From Elusimicrobiaceae bacterium (GTDB lineage Bacteria; Elusimicrobiota; Elusimicrobia; Elusimicrobiales; Elusimicrobiaceae), in assembly GCA_024405075.1 (NCBI GenBank), contig JAKSPG010000076.1:1-6297 (forward strand): a stretch of DNA of 6,297 bases, given 5' to 3'. The notes beneath the pieces were generated by a model. It worked only from the letters and a program-made list of their open reading frames with translations. It was not told the origin of the DNA and did not search any database. A program made the position numbers and the translations under genes. Of the stretch, positions 1 to 6,073 are shown one piece after another. Within the stretch, counting starts at the first letter, position 1. Every line of letters begins with the position of its first letter.

Positions 1-938
1 ACCAGTTTGCCTTCGCTGGCACGATATTTTTTGAGTCCGCCGTAGTGACGCTCTTGCGCGTAAGCGGAACTCATTCCGTAGAATTTTTTAAATTGTTTTT
101 CCACCAAAGCCATTTCACAATGGTTATCGTCTACCAAATTGACTTCACCGGTTTGGAAAATTTTAGTTGTCATTTCGCCGCCGCTTTCAGCATGCCCGGC
201 CAGCATGCCGCCCAGCATCACAAAATCGGCCCCGGCGCAAAAACTTTTGCACACATCCCCGGGAACGGTGCATCCGCCGGCGGCACAAATCATACCGCCG
301 ACACCATGCGCGGCGTCGGCACATTCTATCACCGTTGAAAATTGCGGGCGGCCCACCCCGGTCAGTTTGCGCGTGGTGCATACGGAACCCGGGCCAATAC
401 CCACTTTTACAATATCCACCCCGTTTAAAATTAGGTCTTCGCACATATCGCCCGTTACGACGTTACCGGCCAAAATTAAGGTTTTGGGCCAAGCCGCACG
501 CACTTTATGCACAAAATTAAGCAGGTAGGGAGAATAGCCGTTGGCTACATCAATGCAGATGTTGGCTACTAATTTGGTTTTAAGAATTTGCGTCAGTTTT
601 GCGTAGTCTGCTTCCGACACACCGGTACTGATAAAAATCAAATCGTTGGAACCAAATTCTTTTTTGTTTTTTCGCAGGAAACGAATCATGTCTTCTGCCT
701 TGTAATGTTTGTGAAGGGCACAAAACAGATGCTCTTTTTGCATGGCTTGGGCAATTTCAAATGTTCCCGTGGTAAACATGTTGGAAGCCATAATCCCGGT
801 AGCCGTAATAGTACGCGGACACCATCTAAATGTATATTCGCGCAATACGTCCACTTCCGAACGGGACGCCAACGTAGAACGTTTGGGCCGCAACAGCACA
901 TCGCAATAGTCCAGTTGAATATCGTCGTAAATTCGCAT
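1..938 (-). CDS. guaC: GMP reductase, C-terminus cut by window edge
   Basis: NADPH-dependent reductive deamination of GMP to IMP and ammonia in purine salvage; cytosolic IMPDH/GMPR-family TIM barrel. Reading down from ATG at 936-938 gives 312 codons without a stop. The protein matches E. coli-type GuaC as I recall it: N-terminal MRI...D..LDYCDVLLRPKRSTL, CIDVANGYS at 128-136, AGNVVTGDMCEDLI at 157-170, KVGIGPGSVCTTR at 178-190 with the catalytic Cys187, ECADAAHGVGGMI at 205-217, MLGGMLAGHAESGG at 241-254 and FYGMSS at 286-291. The last visible part, YRASEGK, holds the flap glutamate (Glu309). The family is about 347 residues, so roughly 50 are missing, allowing for a longer insert here. GGAGG at 943-947 supports the start. 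Two oddities are the motif NMFTTGTF (53-60), where the usual form is NMDTVGTF, and about 19 extra residues between ESGG and FYGMSS. It follows tRNA-Arg by 44 bases with no clear promoter of its own. Confidence 0.96.
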   Translation of the reverse strand, partial: MRIYDDIQLDYCDVLLRPKRSTLASRSEVDVLREYTFRWCPRTITATGIMASNMFTTGTFEIAQAMQKEHLFCALHKHYKAEDMIRFLRKNKKEFGSNDLIFISTGVSEADYAKLTQILKTKLVANICIDVANGYSPYLLNFVHKVRAAWPKTLILAGNVVTGDMCEDLILNGVDIVKVGIGPGSVCTTRKLTGVGRPQFSTVIECADAAHGVGGMICAAGGCTVPGDVCKSFCAGADFVMLGGMLAGHAESGGEMTTKIFQTGEVNLVDDNHCEMALVEKQFKKFYGMSSAYAQERHYGGLKKYRASEGKL

Positions 939-942
939 AATT

Positions 943-947
943 CCTCC
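943..947 (-). promoter_or_regulatory. Ribosome binding site of guaC
   Basis: On the minus strand the bases read GGAGG, four bases before ATG 938. This fixes the guaC start, which also coincides with the usual MRI start of the family. Confidence 0.85.
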
Positions 948-982
948 GCCAACCTTTGCGCCCGGACAAGCGCACAAAAAAG

Positions 983-1054
983 TACCCCCAATAGGAATCG
1001 AACCTATATCCCCTGCTTAGAAGGCAGATGCTCTATCCATTGAGCTATGGGGGC
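983..1054 (-). tRNA. tRNA-Arg (anticodon UCU)
   Basis: The minus strand folds into a full cloverleaf of 72 nt. The acceptor stem pairs GCCCCCA with TGGGGGT (one G-U at the end). The D arm is GCTC/GAGC with loop AATGGATA. The anticodon stem TCTGC/GCAGG carries the loop CTTCTAA, so the anticodon is TCT (plus-strand AGA at 1019-1021), reading AGA/AGG arginine codons. The variable region is a short GGAT, and the T arm is ATAGG/CCTAT with loop TTCGATT. The discriminator base is A at 983. CCA is not encoded: the next bases are CTTTTTTG, so the 3' end must be added by tRNA nucleotidyltransferase. guaC starts 44 bases downstream. Confidence 0.97.
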
Positions 1055-1075
1055 ATGACATCCGTTGTTTTTTAT

Positions 1076-1104
1076 ATTCTATCAAAAAATTGCTATTTAT
1101 TCAA
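1076..1104 (-). promoter_or_regulatory. Predicted sigma70-type promoter for tRNA-Arg and guaC
   Basis: On the minus strand TTGAAT (1104-1099) and TAGAAT (1081-1076) are separated by exactly 17 bases in AT-rich DNA. Transcription would begin near 1069, giving a 5' leader of about 15 bases before the tRNA. Spacing and position are good. The -35 has two mismatches and the -10 one mismatch to consensus. Prediction by eye only. Confidence 0.6.
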
Positions 1105-1112
1105 AATCTATC

Positions 1113-1142
1113 TTGTTTCCCTTTCAAGACATTTATTACAAT
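1113..1142 (+). promoter_or_regulatory. Predicted sigma70-type promoter of the rfbFGH operon
   Basis: TTGTTT (1113-1118) and TACAAT (1137-1142) lie 18 bases apart, with one mismatch in the -10. The start of transcription would fall near 1149, leaving a leader of about 27 bases that includes the Shine-Dalgarno site. It is back to back with the leftward promoter, whose -35 is about 9 bases away, so the two could compete or share a regulator. I see no convincing operator palindrome in the gap. The surrounding AT-rich DNA offers other weak -10 matches, so the exact hexamers are uncertain. Confidence 0.5.
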
Positions 1143-1166
1143 TAGAGTAGAGAGTTTTCAATTTGC

Positions 1167-1171
1167 GGAGG
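1167..1171 (+). promoter_or_regulatory. Ribosome binding site of rfbF
   Basis: GGAGG four bases before ATG 1176. It is the strongest Shine-Dalgarno site of the operon apart from that of the aldolase gene, as expected for the first gene. Confidence 0.85.
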
Positions 1172-1175
1172 TAAT

Positions 1176-1955
1176 ATGAAAGTACTTATTTTGGCCGGTG
1201 GCCTGGGCTCGCGCCTGAGCGAAGAAACCGTATTGAAACCCAAACCGATGGTAGAGATCGGCGGGTATCCCATTTTGTGGCACATTATGAAAATCTATTC
1301 CCACTACGGTTTTAACGATTTTATTATTCTGACAGGTTATAAGTCTCACGTAATTAAGGAGTATTTTGTCAATTACTACCAACAGTATTCCGATATTACC
1401 GTGGACATGGTAAACAACTCCGTTACCGTCCATAAAACCCGCCAGGAGCCGTGGAAAGTAACCATGCTTTATACCGGCAAAGATACGATGACAGGCGGAC
1501 GCATTAAAAAGGCAACTCCCTACATTAACAACGAGCCGTTCCTGCTTACCTATGGGGACGGTGTGAGCGACGTAGATATTGCTTCCCTCATTAAAGACCA
1601 CCGCGCCGCAGGTAAACTAATTACTATGACAGCCGTTAAACCGTCGGGCCGCTTTGGAGCGTTATCTATTGACGGCAACAATACCATTACCTCTTTTATA
1701 GAAAAACCAAAAGGGGACGGCTCGTGGATCAACGGCGGTTTTTTCGTCTGCGAGCCGCAAGTCATGGATTATATTGACGAGGGAGATGACGTCATTTTTG
1801 AACGTACGCCACTTGAAAAATTAGCCAAGGCAGGGCAACTCCACGCCTATAAACATGACGGTTTTTGGCAACCCATGGATACTTTACGTGATAAAATACA
1901 ATTGACCGATTTGTGGCACAGCGGTAAAGCACCGTGGAAGAAATGGGAGAACTAA
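1176..1955 (+). CDS. rfbF: Glucose-1-phosphate cytidylyltransferase
   Basis: Joins CTP and alpha-D-glucose-1-phosphate to CDP-glucose and pyrophosphate, the first step of CDP-3,6-dideoxyhexose synthesis (also called DdhA); cytosolic. The 259 residues equal the usual length of about 257. The nucleotidyltransferase signature AGGLGSRLSEET is at 7-18, followed by KPKPMVEIGG at 21-30. The metal-binding region YGDGVSD is at 126-132, EKPKGDGSWINGGFF at 176-190, and FWQPMDTLRDK at 230-240 supplies a further aspartate (Asp235). All of these follow Salmonella RfbF closely. It is the first gene of the operon, behind a predicted promoter and a GGAGG site. Its stop lies two bases before the rfbG start, so the two are probably translationally coupled. 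Nothing looks damaged. Confidence 0.97.
   Translation: MKVLILAGGLGSRLSEETVLKPKPMVEIGGYPILWHIMKIYSHYGFNDFIILTGYKSHVIKEYFVNYYQQYSDITVDMVNNSVTVHKTRQEPWKVTMLYTGKDTMTGGRIKKATPYINNEPFLLTYGDGVSDVDIASLIKDHRAAGKLITMTAVKPSGRFGALSIDGNNTITSFIEKPKGDGSWINGGFFVCEPQVMDYIDEGDDVIFERTPLEKLAKAGQLHAYKHDGFWQPMDTLRDKIQLTDLWHSGKAPWKKWEN
1945..1950 (+). promoter_or_regulatory. Ribosome binding site that decides the rfbG start
   Basis: GGGAGA inside the last codons of rfbF, seven bases before ATG 1958. The longer reading from GTG 1934 has no Shine-Dalgarno site and would add eight residues outside the family alignment, so ATG 1958 is preferred. Confidence 0.7.
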
Positions 1956-1957
1956 CC

Positions 1958-3028
1958 ATGTTCCAACAAACCTACAAGGGCAAACGTGTTTTGGTAACCG
2001 GACACACCGGCTTTAAAGGCGGCTGGCTTGTACTATGGTTAAAAGAAATGGGCGCGGAAGTATGCGGCTATGCACTGGCTCCTAACACAAAACCGAATCT
2101 GTTTGAAACCGCTCACGTAGGTGACAGAATCAAATCTGTTACCGGCGACCTGCGCGACCGCACTTTACTTAACAAAACCTTCCAAGATTTTCACCCGGAA
2201 ATTGTATTTCACTTGGCGGCCCAGCCGTTGGTGCGCTTGTCATACGCAGAGCCGGTACTTACTTATGAAACCAACGTTATGGGTACGCTTAATACGTTGG
2301 AAGCAGCCCGTACTTGTGGCAGCGTAAAGGCGTTTGTCAACATTACAACCGATAAATGCTACGAAAATAAAGAAGTATCCCGCGGCTACAAAGAAGATGA
2401 GCCCATGGGCGGATACGATATGTATTCTTCCTCCAAAGGTTGTGTGGAAATTTTATCTGCTTCCTACCGCCGTTCATTTTTGCAAGAGGACGGCTATGCC
2501 CTGGCCACCGCTCGGGCCGGTAATGTAATCGGTGGGGGAGATTGGGCACTGGATCGTCTAATCCCCGATTGTGTACGCAGTATTGAAGCAGGACAAGAAA
2601 TTGAAATCCGTAGTCCCGCAGCAACGCGGCCCTGGCAACACGTGTTGGAGCCGCTATCGGGTTATTTATTGTTGGGGCATTTACTCTATACGCAAGGGAA
2701 AAAATATGCGGAAGGGTTCAATTTAGGCCCCAAATCGGACAGCGTACTTACCGTAGCGGACGTAGCTCAACAAGTGGTCAAAGATTACGGCAAAGGTTGC
2801 GTAAAAGTACATAAACGCGATAATTTACACGAAGCGAATTTGCTCATGTTAGATATTACCAAAGCGGCCCACGTATTGGGCTGGACGCCCACGTATACCG
2901 CCCAACAAGCCATTGCCAAAACCGTAGATTGGTATAAGAAATTTTATGAAGGCGGGCAGGATATGCACGCATTTACATTGCAACAAATTCACGAATACGA
3001 AGAGAAAATCACATGGAAAAAGAATTAA
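1958..3028 (+). CDS. rfbG: CDP-glucose 4,6-dehydratase
   Basis: NAD-dependent extended SDR that converts CDP-glucose to CDP-4-keto-6-deoxyglucose, the second step of the pathway (also DdhB). From ATG 1958 it has 356 residues, close to the 357-360 of characterised members. The Rossmann motif GHTGFKGGWL is at 15-24 with the TG..GFKGG form typical of this family. NITTDKCYENKE at 128-139 carries the Asp132-Lys133 pair that replaces the Asp-Glu pair of dTDP-glucose dehydratases. The catalytic Tyr156-SSS-Lys160 follows. ARAGNVIGGGDWALDRLIPD at 185-204 and TRPWQHVLEPL at 223-233 bind the sugar nucleotide. It starts two bases after rfbF and overlaps rfbH by 16 bases. An alternative upstream GTG start at 1934 is possible but lacks a ribosome binding site. 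Confidence 0.96.
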   Translation: MFQQTYKGKRVLVTGHTGFKGGWLVLWLKEMGAEVCGYALAPNTKPNLFETAHVGDRIKSVTGDLRDRTLLNKTFQDFHPEIVFHLAAQPLVRLSYAEPVLTYETNVMGTLNTLEAARTCGSVKAFVNITTDKCYENKEVSRGYKEDEPMGGYDMYSSSKGCVEILSASYRRSFLQEDGYALATARAGNVIGGGDWALDRLIPDCVRSIEAGQEIEIRSPAATRPWQHVLEPLSGYLLLGHLLYTQGKKYAEGFNLGPKSDSVLTVADVAQQVVKDYGKGCVKVHKRDNLHEANLLMLDITKAAHVLGWTPTYTAQQAIAKTVDWYKKFYEGGQDMHAFTLQQIHEYEEKITWKKN

Positions 3029-4374
3029 GACAGGCCGTTAAAGAAGCCGCCAGCAATTATTACCGCCATGTTTTTGGTGGGAAAAAAGAGTGGAAATACA
3101 TTCCGCCGTCCGGTAAATTGTTGGACGAAAGCGATTTGCTTAACATGATTGACGCCAGCCTGGATATGTGGCTGACCGCGGGTCGTTTCAATGACCAGTT
3201 TGAAAAAGATTTTGCCCAATTTTTGGGCGTTAAATTTGTGCTGTCTACCAATTCCGGCTCGTCAGCTAATTTACTGGCACTTTCCGCATTGACCTCGCAT
3301 AAACTCGGCGACAGACGCCTAAAAAAAGGCGACGAAGTCATCACAGTAGCCGCCGGGTTTCCCACCACCGTCAATCCCATTATCCAGCATGGGCTGGTCC
3401 CCGTATTTGTGGATTGTGAAATCGGCACCTATAACATCAACGCTTCCAAAATAGAAGAGGCCCTTTCTCCCAAGACCAAAGCTATTTTTATCGCCCATAC
3501 ATTAGGGAATATGTTTGATATGGACGAAATTTTGGCAATTTGTCAAAAACATAATCTGTGGCTGATTGAAGATTCCTGCGATGCCCTGGGTGCTACCTGG
3601 AACGGTAAAAAAGCCGGCACTATCGGACACATCGGCACATATAGTTTTTATCCGGCCCACCATTTAACTATGGGAGAAGGCGGAGCTGTAGTAACCAGCG
3701 ACCCGCAACTCTACCGCATTATTTTATCGTTTCGCGATTGGGGACGCGATTGCTGGTGTAAACCGGGAACAGATAACACTTGCAAAAACCGTTTCAACAT
3801 GAAGTTAGGCAACTTGCCTTTCGGTTATGATCATAAATATACTTATTCCCACGTTGGGTTTAATTTGAAGATTACCGATTGGCAAGCCGCGTTGGGGGTT
3901 AGCCAAATTAAAAAACTCCCGGCGTATATCCAAAAACGTACCGAAAATGCGGCTTACTTAACCAAAGCCCTGGCAGATTTACAGGATTATCTGATTTTGC
4001 CCAGCATCAACAATGATGTAAAACCTTCGTGGTTTGGGTATTTGATTTCCGTTAAAGAAGAGTCCCCATTTACCAAACAGCAACTGGTGGAATATTTGGA
4101 AGAAAATGGCATCGGCACCCGTCAACTTTTTGCGGGAAACCTCTTGCGCCAGCCCATGATGGTGGAAAACGAGATTTCATTGCGTATTGCCAATTCGCCA
4201 CTGTTAAAATCGTGTGAATTAACGGAAAAAGAATACGCGTTACTCCCTAATACCGATTTTATTATGAATAATACGTTCTGGGTAGGTACGTTCCCGGCTC
4301 TTGGCGAAAACGAACTGGCCAGGACCGCTAAAACCATTCACGATTTTGTAAACGAGAAAACAAAAAATGCGTAA
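3013..4374 (+). CDS. rfbH: CDP-4-dehydro-6-deoxyglucose 3-dehydratase (E1)
   Basis: PMP and [2Fe-2S]-dependent DegT/AT-I fold enzyme that removes the C-3 hydroxyl of CDP-4-keto-6-deoxyglucose with reducing equivalents from a reductase (also DdhC/E1). Length 453, slightly above the usual 437. SFYPAHHLTMGEGGA at 211-225 has His216 where aminotransferases have the PLP lysine; by offset it matches His220 of the Yersinia enzyme. IEDSCDALG (185-193) holds the cofactor-binding Asp187. The iron-sulfur motif is complete: Cys189, then 57 residues, Cys247, one residue, Cys249, seven residues, Cys257, exactly the C-X57-C-X1-C-X7-C spacing of E1. This separates it from ordinary sugar aminotransferases. 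The start lies inside the end of rfbG with only a weak AGAG (3001-3004) before it, so coupled translation is likely. The dedicated reductase RfbI is not in the window. Confidence 0.97.
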   Translation: MEKELRQAVKEAASNYYRHVFGGKKEWKYIPPSGKLLDESDLLNMIDASLDMWLTAGRFNDQFEKDFAQFLGVKFVLSTNSGSSANLLALSALTSHKLGDRRLKKGDEVITVAAGFPTTVNPIIQHGLVPVFVDCEIGTYNINASKIEEALSPKTKAIFIAHTLGNMFDMDEILAICQKHNLWLIEDSCDALGATWNGKKAGTIGHIGTYSFYPAHHLTMGEGGAVVTSDPQLYRIILSFRDWGRDCWCKPGTDNTCKNRFNMKLGNLPFGYDHKYTYSHVGFNLKITDWQAALGVSQIKKLPAYIQKRTENAAYLTKALADLQDYLILPSINNDVKPSWFGYLISVKEESPFTKQQLVEYLEENGIGTRQLFAGNLLRQPMMVENEISLRIANSPLLKSCELTEKEYALLPNTDFIMNNTFWVGTFPALGENELARTAKTIHDFVNEKTKNA

Positions 4375-5241
4375 AAAGATATTACTTACCGGCGGGAACG
4401 GATTTATCGGAAAAAACATCCGAGAGAGTTTCCTATCGGAAAAATATGATATTACCGCTCCGCGCAGTTTTGAGTTAAATTTGGCCGATACACAAGCTGT
4501 GGACGAATTTTTCCGCACCCGTTCGTTTGATGCGCCACCAAACCCGGACACCGAAACGCCAAAGACCCCACAAATTTGTTTTACACCAATGTACGCATGT
4601 TCGAAAATTTAGCGCGCCACACGGATAAGTTTGGCAAGCTCATTAATTTTGGTAGCGGGGCTGTTTATGATATTGCCGCCGATAACCGCCTGGTAACAGA
4701 AGAACAAATCGGCCAACATTGCGGGAAAGACGACCACAGCTTTTGTAAATACGTCGTACATAAACGAATAGAAGCATTACCAAATGTCATTGACTTAAAT
4801 ATCTTTGGTATTTTTGGCAAGTATGAAGATTGGGAAATCCGCTTTATTTCCAATGCTATTTGCAAAACATTATTTGGCTTGCCGATTACACTTCGCCAAA
4901 ACCGTCGGTTTAGTTACTTATATGTAAACGATTTGATGCCGATATTGGATTACTTTATTGAGCATGATGCAAAGTATAAAAGCTACAATATAACACCGGA
5001 TGAAGAAACAGAACTGTTGAATGCTGCCCAAACCGTACAGCGTTTGGGGGGAAATACAAATGAGATCCGCGTCGCCGCGCCCGGGTATGGCCTAAATTAT
5101 TCCGGAAGCAATGCCCGGCTGAAGGCAGAGATTAAAAATTTGCAGTTTACCCCGCTTAAAAAAGCAGTTGAAGAGTTGTTTATGTATTACCAAGAAAATC
5201 AGTCCTGGTTAAATAAAAATTTACTACAACAGGATAAGTGA
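4367..5241 (+). pseudogene. NAD-dependent epimerase/dehydratase (extended SDR), frameshifted
   Basis: Two frames together make one extended SDR of about 295 residues. The first frame starts at ATG 4367, eight bases inside rfbH, with Rossmann motif TGGNGFIGKN (G9, G12, G15), and runs to FFRTRSFDA near 4533. It then becomes nonsense (rich in Pro/Thr) and stops at 4610-4612. The second frame is in register from Cys 4531: CATKPGHRNAKDPTNLFYTN, then INFGSGAVYD (codons from 4642), LNIFGIFGKYEDWEIRFISN (4795 on), a YLYVNDL segment and a C-terminus ending at 5241. A TGA at 4528-4530 blocks that frame upstream. Relatives read roughly FD-x-VIHCAT here, so about 13 bases seem to be lost. The SDR tyrosine also appears changed: DDHSFCKY has His where Tyr of YxxxK is expected. 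Its place suggests a 4-keto reductase or epimerase for the CDP-dideoxyhexose or a related sugar, like RfbJ/RfbS, but the exact substrate cannot be read. An assembly error remains possible. Confidence 0.85.
4526..4537 (+). other. Frameshift junction, probable small deletion
   Basis: Upstream codons TTT GAT GCG read Phe-Asp-Ala in frame 2. From T4531 the codons TGC GCC ACC read Cys-Ala-Thr in frame 1. Five residues (Asp-x-Val-Ile-His) are expected between Phe and Cys, that is 15 bases, but only GA is present, so 13 bases are missing; 13 is 1 modulo 3, which is the shift observed. A TGCG-type short repeat flanking the lost stretch would explain it by slippage or recombination. The size rests on remembered relatives and could be 10. 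Confidence 0.6.
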
Positions 5242-5247
5242 AAGGAG
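5242..5247 (+). promoter_or_regulatory. Ribosome binding site that decides the aldolase start
   Basis: AAGGAG five bases before ATG 5253. An in-frame GTG at 5238 would start before this site and has none of its own, so ATG 5253 is the start. This strong site lets the aldolase be translated independently of the broken gene before it. Confidence 0.85.
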
Positions 5248-5252
5248 CGTAT

Positions 5253-6071
5253 ATGAACTTACTGGAACGCAAGATGTTAGATACGTTAAAAGATTTAAGA
5301 GAAAACCACCACGTCATTGGTATCAAGGCAGAATTTGAAGCTGAAGGCACCCGCATGGAAGAAGCATTGCGCCTAAAAGAAGTTGTTACCAAAGCAGGAT
5401 TAGATCTATTTATTAAAATCGGCGGTTGCGAAGCAATTAAGGATATGTTTGACGCACGCACCATCGGTGTAAAGGGTATTGTCGGCCCCATGATTGAAAC
5501 CGATTACGCCATGACAAAATATGTCAAAGCGACCCACTTTGTATTTCCGAAAGAAGAACGCGAAGAGATGGAATTTCTAATTAACGTGGAGACAAAAACC
5601 GGTGTAGCGCATTTGGACGCCATGATTGCCCGACCGGAGTTTAAAGAAATCACTGGCGTTGTGCTCGGCCGCGTGGATATGACGGGCAGTATGGGTCTTA
5701 CCCGCGAAGACATTAACTCTGAAGCGATTTTTAATATTGCTCATGCGATTAGTGAAAAAACCTACAAAGCCGGTAAAAAAATGATTATCGGCGGAGGGGT
5801 ATCGGCCCACTCGTTGCCGTTCTTCAAGCGTTTACCCGCCGGTGCGCTTACACGCTTTGAAACACGCAAAATTATTTTTGATGCTCAAACAGCCTTGCAA
5901 GATTCCCACGCCGATAAGGGAATTTTAAAAGCGGTAGGATTTGAACTCATGTGGCTGAAAAACAAACGCGATTTTTACGGAATGATTTTCAAAGAAGATG
6001 CTGCCCGCATTGAAATGCTGGAAGCCCGTTATAAAAAACTTATTGAAGAAGCTGGTGGACGCTTAGACTAA
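5253..6071 (+). CDS. HpcH/HpaI-family aldolase (metal-dependent, class II-like)
   Basis: 272-residue TIM-barrel protein of the HpcH/HpaI aldolase/citrate lyase beta family, which forms or cleaves C-C bonds through a pyruvate-type enolate. IKIGGCEA (54-61) and GIVGPMIET (75-83) resemble barrel strands of the family. INVETKTGVAHLDAMIA at 110-126 carries Glu113, and VVLGRVDMTGSMG at 136-148 carries Asp142. These correspond to the metal-binding Glu and Asp of HpaI (motifs VED and GPADLSASMG). A glycine-rich IIGGGVS at 178-184 follows. The C-terminus is charged and probably helical, unlike short HpaI. No signal peptide or membrane segment is visible. It begins 11 bases after the broken SDR and ends two bases before the ThDP enzyme, so it belongs to the operon. 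The substrate cannot be told from the sequence. A role in supplying or adding a pyruvate-derived unit during sugar synthesis is inferred only from context. Confidence 0.85.
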   Translation: MNLLERKMLDTLKDLRENHHVIGIKAEFEAEGTRMEEALRLKEVVTKAGLDLFIKIGGCEAIKDMFDARTIGVKGIVGPMIETDYAMTKYVKATHFVFPKEEREEMEFLINVETKTGVAHLDAMIARPEFKEITGVVLGRVDMTGSMGLTREDINSEAIFNIAHAISEKTYKAGKKMIIGGGVSAHSLPFFKRLPAGALTRFETRKIIFDAQTALQDSHADKGILKAVGFELMWLKNKRDFYGMIFKEDAARIEMLEARYKKLIEEAGGRLD

Positions 6072-6073
6072 TT

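Noticed and set aside
939..982. Purine riboswitch or attenuator before guaC
   Set aside because: The 44-base leader is too short for a purine riboswitch, and the only hairpin seen (TGCGC/GCGCA) is weak and not followed by a T run on the transcribed strand.
588..1043. Open frame of 151 codons on the plus strand over guaC and the tRNA
   Set aside because: It runs through the tRNA gene and antisense to conserved guaC motifs; a shadow frame.
1158..1601. Open frame of 147 codons on the minus strand across rfbF
   Set aside because: It lies wholly over the conserved rfbF coding sequence and promoter leader, and its translation resembles no family I know.
1934..1957. Earlier GTG start for rfbG
   Set aside because: No Shine-Dalgarno site before it, while ATG 1958 has GGGAGA at seven bases and gives the normal family length.
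4351..4374. A-rich stretch at the rfbH/SDR overlap as a programmed frameshift site
   Set aside because: rfbH ends with a normal family C-terminus and the SDR has its own ATG and a complete Rossmann N-terminus, so a simple coupled start explains the overlap.
4576..5241. Second part of the SDR as an independent gene starting at TTG 4576
   Set aside because: No ribosome binding site, no N-terminal Rossmann motif, and homologous sequence continues upstream of this codon to 4531.
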